NCBI RefSeq assembly: GCF_000426065.1
Contig: NZ_AUEQ01000008.1
Coordinates: 186,001 to 250,000, forward strand
DNA from: Mycobacterium sp. URHD0025
GTDB taxonomy: Bacteria; Actinomycetota; Actinomycetes; Mycobacteriales; Mycobacteriaceae
Direction of reading: 5' to 3'
Length of the DNA stretch: 64,000 bases
The notes beneath the pieces were generated by a model. It saw only the letters and a program-made list of their open reading frames with translations. It searched no databases and had not been told where the DNA came from. The translations under genes were made by a program, and so were the position numbers. Numbering within the stretch: position 1 is the first letter of the stretch; each line of letters starts with the position of its first letter. This document shows positions 34,047 through 43,163 of this stretch, one piece after another.

Positions 34047-35759
34047 ATGGGTTTTCTCAAACAGGTATCTCCCGAGATCGACTTCGAGCAGTGGAGCAAG
34101 GGCACTCGCGCGGAGAAGATCCGGCCGATGGCGCGGCACTGGGCGGAGGTCGGCTTCGGGACTCCGATTGCGTTGCACCTCTTCTATGTCGTGAAGATCC
34201 TGGCGTACATCCTCGGCGCCTGGCTGATCGCCTTGGGCACTCAGGGCGTCGACGGATTCACGAACGTGGCTTCCTGGTATGCCGAGCCGATCGTCTACCA
34301 GAAGGTCGTGTTCTACACGATGCTGTTCGAGGTCATCGGCCTCGGCTGCGGCTTCGGCCCACTCAACAACCGGTTCTTCCCGCCCATGGGATCGATCCTG
34401 TACTGGTTGCGGCCCAAGACGATTCGCCTGCCACCGTGGCCGAACCGCGTACCGCTTACCAAAGGGGACAGCCGCACCATCGTCGATGTCGTGCTGTACG
34501 GGGCCCTGCTGGTGATGCTCGTGGTGGCCCTGGCGTCACAGGGCACCGGCCCCATCCCGGCGCTGGGCAGTCAGATCGGCGTGCTGCCGGTGTGGCAGAC
34601 CGCCGCGATCATCGGTCTGCTGGCCGTGGCAGGCCTGCGCGACAAGGTGATCTTCCTCGCCGCGCGCGGTGAGGTGTACGGCTCGCTGGCGGTCTGTTTC
34701 CTGTTCACCGGTGCGGACATCGTCATCGCGGCCAAGCTGGTGTGCATGGTGATCTGGCTTGGCGCGGCGACCTCCAAGCTCAACAAGCACTTCCCGTTCG
34801 TCATCTCGACGATGATGAGCAACAATCCGGTGTTCCGGCCGCGCTGGATCAAGCGGAGGTTCTTCGAGCACTTTCCCGATGACCTCCGGCCGGGATGGCC
34901 GTCGCGGTTCCTGGCCCACTTCTCCACTGCCATCGAGGGTTTGGTGCCGTTGGTGCTCTTCTTCTCGCACGGTGGCTGGGCGACCGCCATTGCCGCGTTT
35001 GTCATGCTGGTGTTCCACTTCGGCATCCTGAGCTCCATTCCGATGGGCGTGCCGCTGGAGTGGAACGTCTTCATGATGTTCTCGGTGCTGGCGCTGTTCG
35101 TCGGGCACTCCGGTATCGGGCTGGGGGATCTCACCAGCCCGTGGCCGCTCGTGTTGTTCGCGGTGGTCGCAGGCATTGTCGTGCTGGGAAACCTGTTCCC
35201 GCGCAAGGTCTCGTTCCTGCCCGGCATGCGGTACTACGCCGGTAACTGGGACACTTCGCTGTGGTGCGTGAAGCCGTCGGCCGCCGAGAAGATCGAGAAG
35301 CACATCGTCGCGATTGCCAGCATGCCCGCCGCGCAGATGGAGCGGTACTACGGCAGCCCGGAGACCGCCCAGATGTATCTGTACATGGGATATGCGTTCC
35401 GCGGCTTCAACTCTCACGGCCGGGCCCTGTTCACCCTGGCGCACCGGGCGATGACGGGCCAGAACGAGGAGGACTACGTACTGACCGACGGGGAGCGCAT
35501 CGTCTCCACGGCCATCGGCTGGAACTTCGGCGACGGGCACATGAGCAATGAGCAGTTGGTGGCGGCCCTGCAGAAGCGGTGCCATTTCGAGCCGGGGGAA
35601 GTCCGCATCGTCATGCTCGACGCCCAGCCGATCCAGCGTCAGACCCAGCAGTACCGGCTCGTCGACGCGGCCACCGGTGAGTTCGAGCGGGGGTACGTCA
35701 AGGTGTCCGACATGGTGACCAGGCAGCCCTGGGACGACGAACTACCGGTCTACACCTAG
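34047..35759 (+). CDS. DUF3556 multi-spanning membrane protein
   Basis: A 570-residue protein of the DUF3556 family. About eight hydrophobic segments are visible in residues 40-400 (ALHLFYVVKILAYILGAWLIALG, VVFYTMLFEVIGLGCGFG, VVLYGALLVMLVVALA, IIGLLAVAGL, ALCFLFTGADIVIAAKLVCMVIWLG-like, VPLVLFFSHGGWATAIAAF, VFMMFSVLALFVGH, WPLVLFAVVAGIVVLGNL), then a soluble C-terminus beginning PGMRYYAGNWDTSLWCV. Function unknown; homologues are actinobacterial. A KstR site suggests involvement in sterol or lipid use. Convergent with the GntR gene, 2 nt between stops. Confidence 0.8.
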   Translation: MGFLKQVSPEIDFEQWSKGTRAEKIRPMARHWAEVGFGTPIALHLFYVVKILAYILGAWLIALGTQGVDGFTNVASWYAEPIVYQKVVFYTMLFEVIGLGCGFGPLNNRFFPPMGSILYWLRPKTIRLPPWPNRVPLTKGDSRTIVDVVLYGALLVMLVVALASQGTGPIPALGSQIGVLPVWQTAAIIGLLAVAGLRDKVIFLAARGEVYGSLAVCFLFTGADIVIAAKLVCMVIWLGAATSKLNKHFPFVISTMMSNNPVFRPRWIKRRFFEHFPDDLRPGWPSRFLAHFSTAIEGLVPLVLFFSHGGWATAIAAFVMLVFHFGILSSIPMGVPLEWNVFMMFSVLALFVGHSGIGLGDLTSPWPLVLFAVVAGIVVLGNLFPRKVSFLPGMRYYAGNWDTSLWCVKPSAAEKIEKHIVAIASMPAAQMERYYGSPETAQMYLYMGYAFRGFNSHGRALFTLAHRAMTGQNEEDYVLTDGERIVSTAIGWNFGDGHMSNEQLVAALQKRCHFEPGEVRIVMLDAQPIQRQTQQYRLVDAATGEFERGYVKVSDMVTRQPWDDELPVYT

Positions 35760-35761
35760 TC

Positions 35762-36553
35762 TCAGCGCATCACGTCGCGCACCTTGACGCTCTCGATGTC
35801 CTTCAACATCAGGATGCGCGCGGTGTCGAGGTGTTTGCGCCAGTGCGCTTCGGCGGCGTCGCCGTCGCCGGAGCGGATGATCTGAATCAGCTTGCGATAG
35901 GACCGCATCAGCTTGTCGAAGTCAGTTTTCGACACCGGCCGGCGCTCCTTGAACAGGAAGGCGTGGTGGCGCACGGTGATCTCGTGCAGCATGCCGGCGA
36001 TGATGCCGAGCGTGGCATTGCCCGACAGCTCGACGACGCGGCGGTGAAAGTCGCCGGTGGTCTCGGCCAGCCTGTCCGACTGGTAGTCCGTCGGGATGTG
36101 CTCGTCGAGCATCCGCTCCAGCTCGGCGAAGGCCGCCTCGTCGCCCTTTTCGGCGAGCAGGCGGGCGGCCATCGGCTCGATCGCCGCCCTGCCCACCAGG
36201 AGGTCGGCGATATCGGCACCGGACAGTTCGAGCAGCAGGCCGGCCGGGCGCGCGACGATCTCGGGGCCCGGCACCCGGACCCGGGCGCCGGTGCGCGAGC
36301 CACGGCGGACCTCGACCAGACGCTCGGACTCCAGAACCCGCACGGCCTCGCGCAGCGTTGGCCTGCTGACGCCGAAATGCTCCATGAGCTCGGCTTCGTT
36401 GGGCAGGAAGTCGCCCTCTTTGAGCTGGCCGTCGACCACCATGCGCCGTAAAGTGCCCGCGACGAGCTCGGCCGTCTTCGGAGAGCGGACCGGCGCCTGC
36501 GGGGCTATCGCGTCGGGGCCGATCATCGGCGCCAGTGGTGTGGTTCGAGCCAC
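35762..36553 (-). CDS. GntR/FadR-family regulator
   Basis: A 263-residue regulator. The winged HTH is LVAGTLRRMVVDGQLKEGDFLPNEAELMEHFGVSRPTLREAVRVLESERLVEVRRGSR (described in pieces; recognition helix SRPTLREA), and the FCD effector domain follows with IADLLVGRAAIEPMAARLLAE, the metal-type residues FHRRVVELSGN and HHAFLF. Divergent from the thiolase operon with an 11-bp inverted repeat between; it is the likely acyl-CoA-responsive repressor of that operon. Confidence 0.87.
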   Translation of the reverse strand: MARTTPLAPMIGPDAIAPQAPVRSPKTAELVAGTLRRMVVDGQLKEGDFLPNEAELMEHFGVSRPTLREAVRVLESERLVEVRRGSRTGARVRVPGPEIVARPAGLLLELSGADIADLLVGRAAIEPMAARLLAEKGDEAAFAELERMLDEHIPTDYQSDRLAETTGDFHRRVVELSGNATLGIIAGMLHEITVRHHAFLFKERRPVSKTDFDKLMRSYRKLIQIIRSGDGDAAEAHWRKHLDTARILMLKDIESVKVRDVMR

Positions 36554-36655
36554 CAGACACTCCCAGGTAGGACAACTTCATGCCGACCGGACGGTCAGCT
36601 GTACAACTCAGTAAACCATCTGTCTGCCACAGGAACGGAACATCGGCATCTACCA

Positions 36656-36686
36656 ACCAGTAGGTTGACCTAGTAAACCTACTGGT
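36656..36686. promoter_or_regulatory. Inverted repeat, likely GntR operator of the beta-oxidation operon
   Basis: Two perfect 11-bp arms, ACCAGTAGGTT and its complement, with a 9-nt spacer GACCTAGTA. It lies 60 nt ahead of the thiolase start and 103 nt from the GntR start, with no gene on either side. A further GTAAACCATCTG segment at about 36611 resembles half of the site. Confidence 0.6.
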
Positions 36687-36745
36687 CTATTTTCACCTCG
36701 AGTGCCTCGTTGAGGTCGCACCACCCACCCTTCAAAGGAGAAGTC

Positions 36746-37894
36746 ATGGCTGAAGCCGTCATCGTCGAGGCTGTCCGGTCACCTGTCGGGAAGCGCAACG
36801 GCGCTCTCTCGGGTGTGCATCCGTCGGAGCTGTCGGCCCAGGTGCTCAACGGACTGGTGCAGCGCGCCGGGATCGACCCCGCCCTCGTCGACGACGTCAT
36901 CTGGGGCTGCGTCATGCAGGCGGGTGAGCAGGCGCTCGACATCGCCCGCACCGCCCTGCTGACCGCGGGTTGGCCAGAGACTGTCCCCGGTGTGACCGTC
37001 GACCGCCAGTGCGGTTCCAGCCAGCAGTCCCTGCACTTCGCCGTCGCCGGCGTCATCGCCGGGCACTACGACGTCGTCGTGGCCGGTGGGGTCGAGTCGA
37101 TGTCACGCACCCCGATGGGATCCTCGCTGGCCAGCGGCGGACACCCCTACCCGGAGGCGTTCCGGGAACGCTACGACCACAAGACCCCCAACCAGGGTGT
37201 CGGCGCCGAGATGATCGCCGAGCAGTGGGGCCTGTCGCGCACCCAGCTCGACGAGTTCTCCCTGCGGTCGCACGAAAAGGCCGCGGCCGCACAGGATGCC
37301 GGTGCGTTCAAGGACCAGATCGTGGGCATCAAAGACCAAGACGGCAACGTCGTCTTGGAAGACGGCGGCATCCGCCGCGGCGGCACAGTCGAGTCCATGG
37401 CCGCCATCAAGCCGGCCTTCAAGGAGGACGGTGTGATCCACGCCGGTAACTCCAGCCAGATCTCCGACGGCTCGGCCGCACTGCTGGTCATGTCAGCCGA
37501 CAAGGCAAAAGACCTGGGGCTCAAGCCACTTGCCAAGGTGCACACCGCGGTGCTCGCCGGCGCCGACCCGGTCATCATGCTGACCGCGCCGATCCCTGCC
37601 ACCCAGAAGGCGCTGGCCAAGTCCGGCCTGACCGTCGACCAGATCGGCGTGTTCGAGGTCAACGAGGCGTTCGCCCCGGTTCCGATGGCCTGGCTCAAGG
37701 ACATCGGCGCCGACGAGGAGCGGCTCAACCCCAACGGCGGTGCGATCGCTCTGGGCCATCCGCTCGGCGGCTCCGGTGCCCGTATCCTGACCACCCTGCT
37801 GTACCACATGCGGGACAACAACATTCAGTACGGCCTGCAGACCATGTGCGAAGGTGGCGGCCAGGCCAACGCGACCATTCTGGAGCTCCTGTGA
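36746..37894 (+). CDS. Acetyl-CoA acetyltransferase (thiolase)
   Basis: A 382-residue thiolase. The nucleophile is Cys89 in DRQCGSSQQS, the general bases are His338 in LGHPLGGSG and Cys368 in CEGGGQANA; NEAFAPV is also present. It either breaks 3-ketoacyl-CoA or condenses acetyl-CoA; the position first in a beta-oxidation operon favours thiolysis. AAAGGAG lies 7 nt before the ATG. Its stop overlaps the next GTG by 4 nt. FadA relatives are many, so no symbol is given. Confidence 0.92.
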   Translation: MAEAVIVEAVRSPVGKRNGALSGVHPSELSAQVLNGLVQRAGIDPALVDDVIWGCVMQAGEQALDIARTALLTAGWPETVPGVTVDRQCGSSQQSLHFAVAGVIAGHYDVVVAGGVESMSRTPMGSSLASGGHPYPEAFRERYDHKTPNQGVGAEMIAEQWGLSRTQLDEFSLRSHEKAAAAQDAGAFKDQIVGIKDQDGNVVLEDGGIRRGGTVESMAAIKPAFKEDGVIHAGNSSQISDGSAALLVMSADKAKDLGLKPLAKVHTAVLAGADPVIMLTAPIPATQKALAKSGLTVDQIGVFEVNEAFAPVPMAWLKDIGADEERLNPNGGAIALGHPLGGSGARILTTLLYHMRDNNIQYGLQTMCEGGGQANATILELL

Positions 37895-38685
37895 CCGACA
37901 ACCAGCCCGGTGCGCTCGTAGAGAAGCGCGGCAACGTCTTGCTCATCACGATCAACCGGCCCGAGGCGCGCAACGCGATCAACGCCTCGGTCAGCATCGC
38001 CGTCGGCGACGCGCTGGAGCAGGCCCAGAATGATCCCGAGATCCGTGTCGTCGTGCTCACCGGCTCGGGTGACAAATCCTTCTGCGCCGGCGCCGATCTG
38101 AAGGCGATCTCGCGCGGGGAGAATCTCTTTCACCCCGAGCATCCGGAATACGGATTCGCCGGCTACGTCAGCCATTTCATCGACAAGCCGACCATCGCCG
38201 CGGTCAACGGCACTGCCCTGGGTGGCGGCACCGAGCTGGCCCTGGCCAGCGATCTGATCGTCGCCGAGGAGAGCGCCAAATTCGGTCTGCCCGAGGTGAA
38301 GCGCGGCCTGATCGCCGGTGCCGGTGGCGTGTTCCGCATCGCCGAGCAGCTGCCCCGCAAGGTGGCCAACGAGTTGTTGTTCACCGGTGAGCCGATGCCA
38401 TCGGCCGACGCGCTGCGATGGGGCCTGATCAACCAGGTCGTGCCGGACGGCACCGTCGTGGACGCCGCACTCAAGCTGGCCGAACGGATCACGGGCAACG
38501 CACCGCTGGCTGTGCAGGCCAGCAAGCGGGTTGCCTATGGCGCCGACGAGGGCGTCATCACCGGCGACAAGGACGGCTGGAAGCGCACCAACCGCGAGTT
38601 CAGCACCCTGCTGCAGACCGAGGACGCCAAGGAAGGGCCGCTGGCCTTCGCCCAGAAGCGTGAACCTGTTTGGAAGGCAAAGTAA
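37891..38685 (+). CDS. Enoyl-CoA hydratase
   Basis: A 264-residue crotonase. The oxyanion-hole segments are FCAGADLKAI and NGTALGGGTELALASD; the two catalytic glutamates are in LPEVKRGLIAGAGG and in ANELLFTGE. The enzyme hydrates trans-2-enoyl-CoA. Coupled to the thiolase gene by a GTGA overlap and followed by the acyl-CoA dehydrogenase after 3 nt. Confidence 0.92.
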   Translation: MTDNQPGALVEKRGNVLLITINRPEARNAINASVSIAVGDALEQAQNDPEIRVVVLTGSGDKSFCAGADLKAISRGENLFHPEHPEYGFAGYVSHFIDKPTIAAVNGTALGGGTELALASDLIVAEESAKFGLPEVKRGLIAGAGGVFRIAEQLPRKVANELLFTGEPMPSADALRWGLINQVVPDGTVVDAALKLAERITGNAPLAVQASKRVAYGADEGVITGDKDGWKRTNREFSTLLQTEDAKEGPLAFAQKREPVWKAK

Positions 38686-38688
38686 GTC

Positions 38689-39831
38689 ATGAAGCGGACG
38701 ATCTACACCGCGGAGCACGAGGCGTTCCGCGACACGGTCAAGGAGTACATCGAGCGTGAGCTCGTGCCCAACTCCGAGAAGTGGGAGACCGAGCGCATCG
38801 TCGACCGATCGGCGTACACCGCCGCGGGCAAGTACGGCGTCATCGGTTTCAACATGCCCGAGGAATTCGGCGGCGGCGGTTCGGACGATTTCCGGTTCAA
38901 CGCCATCATCGACGAGGAGATCGCCAAGGCCGGCGTGCACGGCCCGGCGCTGAGCCTGCACAACGATGTCGTCGGTCCGTACTTCAAGGACCTCACCAAC
39001 GACGAGCAGAAGAAGCGCTGGCTGCCCGGCATCGCCAGCGGCGAGACGATCATCGCGGTCGCGATGACCGAACCCGGCGCGGGTAGCGATCTGGCCGGCA
39101 TCCGCACCTCGGCGGTGCGCGACGGTGACGACTGGATCATCAACGGGGCCAAGACATTCATCTCGTCGGGCATCAACTGCGACCTGTGCGTCGTGGTGGC
39201 CCGAACCGACCCGGAGGCCGGGCACAAGGGCTTCACGTTGTTCGTGGTGGAGCGGGGGATGGAGGGCTTCACCCGCGGTCGCAAGCTCGACAAGATGGGC
39301 CTGCACAGTCAGGACACCTCGGAGCTGAACTTCGAGAACGTGCGCGTGCCGGGCGCCAACCTGCTGGGCAAGGAAGGTCGCGGTTTCTACCACCTGATGA
39401 CCAACCTGCCGTCGGAGCGGCTCTCGATCGCCATCTCGGCGATTTACGGCGCGCGGGCGGTCTTCCAGGAGACGCTGCAATACGCCAAGGACCGCAAGGC
39501 ATTTGGTCAGCCCATCGGCAGCTTCCAGCACAACCGGTTCCTGCTCGCCGAGATGGAGACCGAGCTGGAGGTCACCGAGACCTACATCGACCGCTGCCTG
39601 CAGGGCGTGGTCGACGGTGAGCTCACCGCGGTCGAAGCCGCCAAGGCCAAGTGGTGGGCGACCGAGGTCGCCAAGAAGGTCATCGACAACTGCGTGCAGC
39701 TGCACGGCGGCTACGGCTACATGATGGAGTACCGGGTCGCCCGCGCCTACGTGGACGGACGTATCCAGACGATCTTCGGTGGCACCACCGAGATCATGAA
39801 GGAAATCATCGGCCGGGAGCTCGGCGTCTAG
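38689..39831 (+). CDS. Acyl-CoA dehydrogenase
   Basis: A 380-residue FadE-type flavoprotein. MTEPGAGSDLAGI and DDWIINGAKTFISSGINCDL are the FAD-binding and substrate loops; LHGGYGYMMEY and IFGGTTEIMKEIIGREL close the C-terminal domain. The usual YEGT glutamate is replaced by FGGT, so the catalytic base lies elsewhere in the chain, as in many bacterial members. With thiolase and hydratase it gives three of the four steps of beta-oxidation; no 3-hydroxyacyl-CoA dehydrogenase is in this operon. Terminated by a 56-bp palindrome. Confidence 0.93.
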   Translation: MKRTIYTAEHEAFRDTVKEYIERELVPNSEKWETERIVDRSAYTAAGKYGVIGFNMPEEFGGGGSDDFRFNAIIDEEIAKAGVHGPALSLHNDVVGPYFKDLTNDEQKKRWLPGIASGETIIAVAMTEPGAGSDLAGIRTSAVRDGDDWIINGAKTFISSGINCDLCVVVARTDPEAGHKGFTLFVVERGMEGFTRGRKLDKMGLHSQDTSELNFENVRVPGANLLGKEGRGFYHLMTNLPSERLSIAISAIYGARAVFQETLQYAKDRKAFGQPIGSFQHNRFLLAEMETELEVTETYIDRCLQGVVDGELTAVEAAKAKWWATEVAKKVIDNCVQLHGGYGYMMEYRVARAYVDGRIQTIFGGTTEIMKEIIGRELGV

Positions 39832-39840
39832 TTCTCTCGC

Positions 39841-39896
39841 GAGCAGACACAAAACTGTCCCTTTTCACGTGAAAAGGGACAGTTTTGTGTCTGCTC
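39841..39896. terminator. 56-bp palindromic element 3, perfect
   Basis: A 28-bp arm beginning GAGCAGACACAAAACTG is followed without spacer by its exact reverse complement. It starts 9 nt after the acyl-CoA dehydrogenase stop and stands before the AbiEi-like gene. The most perfect member of the five-element family. Confidence 0.8.
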
Positions 39897-39965
39897 ACCG
39901 GGTTATCCACAGGCCTCGAAGACAAATGGTGGCGGCTCGCGGATTGCCCGCAAACAATCACGGGC

Positions 39966-40838
39966 ATGACGCTCGACGAAGTGTTCGCTCTCAACAACGG
40001 CGTCGCGACAACGAATCAGCTGCTTGCCGTGATGACGTACCGGACACTTGCGCGGCGGGTCCGCGCCGGTGAGATCGTCCGGCTGTGGCATGGCGTCTAT
40101 TCGTGGGGGCCGCCTGATACGACTCGGCGGATCCGTGCGCTGGATCTGGTGTCGGGGATTCCGATTGTGGGCTGTCTGGGCACCGCCGCCCAGTTTTACG
40201 GCTTCGACACCGAGAACACGGTTCGGACCCACATCCTCGACCCGGGGGTACGCATGAGACCGTCACCAGACCTCATGGTGCATCAACGAATTGGCGCTCC
40301 GCTCAAGAAGATCGATGGCCGACTGCTGACGGCGCCGGCTTGGACTGCCATCGAGTTGGCGCGGACGTTACGGCGTCCACGCGCTCTGGCCACGCTCGAC
40401 GCCGCGCTGCGCACCGGCACTTGCACTCGGGTCGAACTCGAGCATGCCCTCAAGGATCAGCACGGCCGCCGCGGCGTGGTGAAGGTTCGCGAACTGCTGG
40501 ATTACGCTGACGCCAGGGCGGAGTCGCCGATGGAGTCCGAGATGAGGCTGGTCTTCATCGATTGGGGCCTGCCTACTCCGGAACTGCAGTACGAGATCGT
40601 CGACCGCCACGGACAACTGTGGCGGGTGGATTTCGCCTGGCCCGACCACCGCGTCGCGGCCGAATACGACAGCATGGACTGGCACGCGAATCCTATTGCA
40701 GTCAAACATGACCGGATGAAGTCAGCCCGGTTGCAGGAGATCGACTGGACCAGTGTGCCGGCTGTGGTCGACGATGTCCGGCGGTATCCGGCTGAACTGT
40801 GTTCTCGAATCAGGACTCACCTCGAGGCTGCCGCCTGA
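39966..40838 (+). CDS. AbiEi-like protein with C-terminal DUF559/endonuclease-like domain
   Basis: A 290-residue protein. The N-terminus (LDEVFALNNGVATTNQLLAVMTYRTLARRVRAGEIVRLWHGVYSWG) is a winged helix of the AbiEi antitoxin type. The C-terminal part, ESPMESEMRLVFIDWGLPTPELQYEIVDRHGQLWRVDFAWPDHRVAAEYDS (noted in parts), carries Glu, Asp-Phe-Ala-Trp and AAEYD, the DUF559/restriction-endonuclease-like pattern. Such proteins are common alone in mycobacteria. No AbiEii-type toxin adjoins. ATG at MTLDEV was chosen; frame upstream runs into palindrome 3. Flanked by palindromes 3 and 4. Confidence 0.7.
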   Translation: MTLDEVFALNNGVATTNQLLAVMTYRTLARRVRAGEIVRLWHGVYSWGPPDTTRRIRALDLVSGIPIVGCLGTAAQFYGFDTENTVRTHILDPGVRMRPSPDLMVHQRIGAPLKKIDGRLLTAPAWTAIELARTLRRPRALATLDAALRTGTCTRVELEHALKDQHGRRGVVKVRELLDYADARAESPMESEMRLVFIDWGLPTPELQYEIVDRHGQLWRVDFAWPDHRVAAEYDSMDWHANPIAVKHDRMKSARLQEIDWTSVPAVVDDVRRYPAELCSRIRTHLEAAA

Positions 40839-40846
40839 TTGACCCT

Positions 40847-40902
40847 GAGCAGACAGAAAACTGTCCCTTTCCAGGTGAAAAGGGACAGTTTTGTGTCTGC
40901 TC
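40847..40902. terminator. 56-bp palindromic element 4
   Basis: Identical to element 3 in its right half (28 of 28) and different at three positions in its left half, giving 25 of 28 pairs. It lies between the convergent AbiEi-like and fasciclin genes, beginning 8 nt after one stop and ending 11 nt from the other. Confidence 0.8.
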
Positions 40903-40913
40903 AGCGAAAGAAA

Positions 40914-41621
40914 TCAGCCGATCGGCGCGTCGGCAGCCGGAGTGGCTTCCGGGGCCTTCGTCGTGGTCGTGGTGCTGGTGCCCGAGACGGTCGGCACGAG
41001 GGCCTCCGGCGGGCTGTTGGGATCGAGCACGCTGTCGATCATGTAGATCCGGGCGTTCTGCGCCTGGATGGGACCGCAGACCAGCTTCGCGGTGTCGTTG
41101 ACCTTGATGTCGCCACCCTTGCCGGTCACCTTGACCTCGGCGCCCTGCTGGGTGGGCCGCTGCCCCTTGACGTCATCGGGGCCGAGCAGGCCCAGGAACG
41201 CGTGGTAGTAGTCCAGGCTGGTGAGCGCGGCCGGATCGGCCTTGAGCGCGTCGAGCTTGCCGGGCTCCATCGCGGCGAACGCGTCATTGGTCGGCGCGAA
41301 GATCACGTACGGGCCGTTGTCGAGCACCGGCACGATGTTGACGGCCGGGTTCATGCCGCCGGACAGCGCGGCGTTGAAGGTGCTGATGTCCGGGATGCTG
41401 GCCAGAACCTTGCCTGCCGGCAGATCCGCGAGGCTCTTCCAATCCGGCATGGCCTTCTTGAAGTTGTCGCAGCCCGAGCCCTGCGGGTCGGGGATCTCCA
41501 CGACCGGGGCGGTGGTCGTCGTCGGCGCCGGGTCGGCGTAGGCGGTGACCGCCAACGGCAGCGACGCCGTCATGGCGGCGACGGCCGCAGCAACGCCCAG
41601 TGTCTTGGTGCGAGTCTTCAT
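40914..41621 (-). CDS. Secreted fasciclin-domain protein (MPT70/MPT83-like)
   Basis: A 235-residue protein. A signal peptide (KTRTKTLGVAAAVAAMTASL, then AVTAYA) ends at AYA before DPAPTTTT; no lipobox. One FAS1 domain follows: VLASIPDISTFNAALSG, GPYVIFAPTNDAFAAMEPGKLDAL, LDYYHAFLG, LVCGPIQAQNARIYMIDSVLDP. A Thr/Ala/Pro-rich tail ends the chain. FAS1 proteins mediate adhesion; mycobacterial MPT70/MPT83 are the closest known kind. AGGAAG lies ahead of the ATG. No sigK or rskA neighbour. Two cysteines (GSGCDNF and VCGP) could form a disulfide. Confidence 0.87.
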   Translation of the reverse strand: MKTRTKTLGVAAAVAAMTASLPLAVTAYADPAPTTTTAPVVEIPDPQGSGCDNFKKAMPDWKSLADLPAGKVLASIPDISTFNAALSGGMNPAVNIVPVLDNGPYVIFAPTNDAFAAMEPGKLDALKADPAALTSLDYYHAFLGLLGPDDVKGQRPTQQGAEVKVTGKGGDIKVNDTAKLVCGPIQAQNARIYMIDSVLDPNSPPEALVPTVSGTSTTTTTKAPEATPAADAPIG

Positions 41622-41777
41622 TGGTGGGTCTTCCTCCCGCTCATGCCTAGCCTTTATTCGTCGGCTGCCGGTGACGCGTTACGCGAATCTTCCGCGCGAC
41701 TATGGCGAGCGACCGCGAGCACCACCGACTCGGCGTTCCCCGCGGCGCCGCATCGGATCGTAAGCGCTACGTTGTGG

Positions 41778-43082
41778 TTACGGCAAAGCCGCCCTGTCCA
41801 GGCTGTCTGCTTCGAGGCTTGTGACCTGCGCTTTTCGGATACTGAGACAAAGCACGGCGGCGACGAAACACAGCCCGGCGGCCAATCGGAAGGCCAGGTC
41901 GTAGTTGCCGTTCAGATCCCGCAGCCACCCCGCGCCCGCCGCCGCGATGGCCGCGCCGACCTGGTGGGAGGCGAACACCCAGCCGAACACCACCGGCGAA
42001 CGATCCCCGAAGTAGTCGCGGCACAGCACGATCGTCGGCGGCACGGTGGCCACCCAGTCCAGGCCGTAGAAGATAACGAACACCCAGGTGCTCGGTTCGG
42101 CGTGCGGGGAGAGCAGTGACGGCAACAGGATCAGTGACAGGCCGCGGCCCGCGTAGTAGACCAGCAGCAGCAGCCGGGGGTCCACGCGGTCGGTGAGCCA
42201 GCCGGAGAACACCGTCCCCATGACGTCGAGAATGCCGATGGTGGCGAGCAGCCCTGCGGCGACCGTCGTCGGCATGCCGTGGTCGTTGGCAGCCGGGATG
42301 AAATGCGTGCCGATCAGACCGTTGGTGGTCATCCCACAGATCGCGAAGCTGCCGGCCAGCAGCCAGAACACGCGGGTCCGCGCGCCGATGCGCAGGCCGT
42401 CGAGGGCCGTCGTGAAGCCGCCCGCCGGCGCCGGGGCCGGTGGGACGAGTTGAGTTGCCCCGTAGGGGGCCAGACCCAGGTCGGCGGGGCGGTTGCGCAT
42501 GAAGAGCGCGACGAGCGGGACGACGGCCAGTGAGGCAGCCGCGACGATCAACGACGCGCAGCGCCAGCCGTGCTGCGTGGTGACAGCCGCGACCACCGGC
42601 AGGAACAGCAGTTGACCGGTGGCGCTGGCGGCGGTGAGCACACCGGTGACCAGTCCGCGGCGCTGTTCGAACCAGCGGGTGGCGATGGTCGCCACGAATC
42701 CCATCGAAATCGACCCGGTGCCGATCCCGACCAGGACGCCCCACAGCAGCACCAACTGCCAACTGGCTGTCATCGCGATGCTGCAGGCCGAACCCGTCGC
42801 GATCAGCAGCAGCGACACGGTCAGCACCGGCCGGACCCCGAATCGTTCCATGAGTGCGGCGGCGAACGGCGCGGTGAGCCCGTACAACATCATGTTGACC
42901 GACATCGCCAGCCCAACCGTGCCGTGCGACCAGCCGAACTCGTGATGCAGCGGATTCATCATCACGCCCGGAATGGACCGGAACCCGGCCGCGCCCAGGA
43001 TCGCCACGAAGCTCACCGTGGCGACCACCCACGCCCAGTGGATGCCCAAGCGCGTCGGGTTCGGGTTGGAGGCGAGTGTCAC
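41778..43082 (-). CDS. MFS transporter (monocarboxylate-type)
   Basis: About 434 residues, 12 hydrophobic segments in two halves of six. The N half reads WAWVVATVSFVAILGAAGFRS, HGTVGLAMSVNMMLYGLTAPFAAALMERFGVRP, which is the MFS A-motif loop; the middle loop is short and charged; the second half has GWLTDRVDPRLLLLVYYAGRG. The pattern resembles oxalate/formate or monocarboxylate-type MFS members. A GTG with GAAGGTGG 4 nt ahead is taken as start; an ATG 42 nt upstream is possible. Divergent from an AraC-type regulator. Confidence 0.8.
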   Translation of the reverse strand: MTLASNPNPTRLGIHWAWVVATVSFVAILGAAGFRSIPGVMMNPLHHEFGWSHGTVGLAMSVNMMLYGLTAPFAAALMERFGVRPVLTVSLLLIATGSACSIAMTASWQLVLLWGVLVGIGTGSISMGFVATIATRWFEQRRGLVTGVLTAASATGQLLFLPVVAAVTTQHGWRCASLIVAAASLAVVPLVALFMRNRPADLGLAPYGATQLVPPAPAPAGGFTTALDGLRIGARTRVFWLLAGSFAICGMTTNGLIGTHFIPAANDHGMPTTVAAGLLATIGILDVMGTVFSGWLTDRVDPRLLLLVYYAGRGLSLILLPSLLSPHAEPSTWVFVIFYGLDWVATVPPTIVLCRDYFGDRSPVVFGWVFASHQVGAAIAAAGAGWLRDLNGNYDLAFRLAAGLCFVAAVLCLSIRKAQVTSLEADSLDRAALP

Positions 43083-43163
43083 CCGACCACCTTCGCCGAG
43101 GAGAGCCGTCGGTACCAGTGGCATAAACGACAGCAACCGTCAAAAACGTGCCACACTGGCGTC

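Noticed and set aside
37825..39852. A 675-codon minus-strand frame across the thiolase operon
   Set aside because: Antisense to three recognised enzymes; low-complexity Asp/Val/Leu/Gly pattern typical of a complement frame.
39966..40838. Complete AbiE toxin-antitoxin pair
   Set aside because: No AbiEii nucleotidyltransferase-like gene adjoins, and the protein has its own C-terminal DUF559-like domain.
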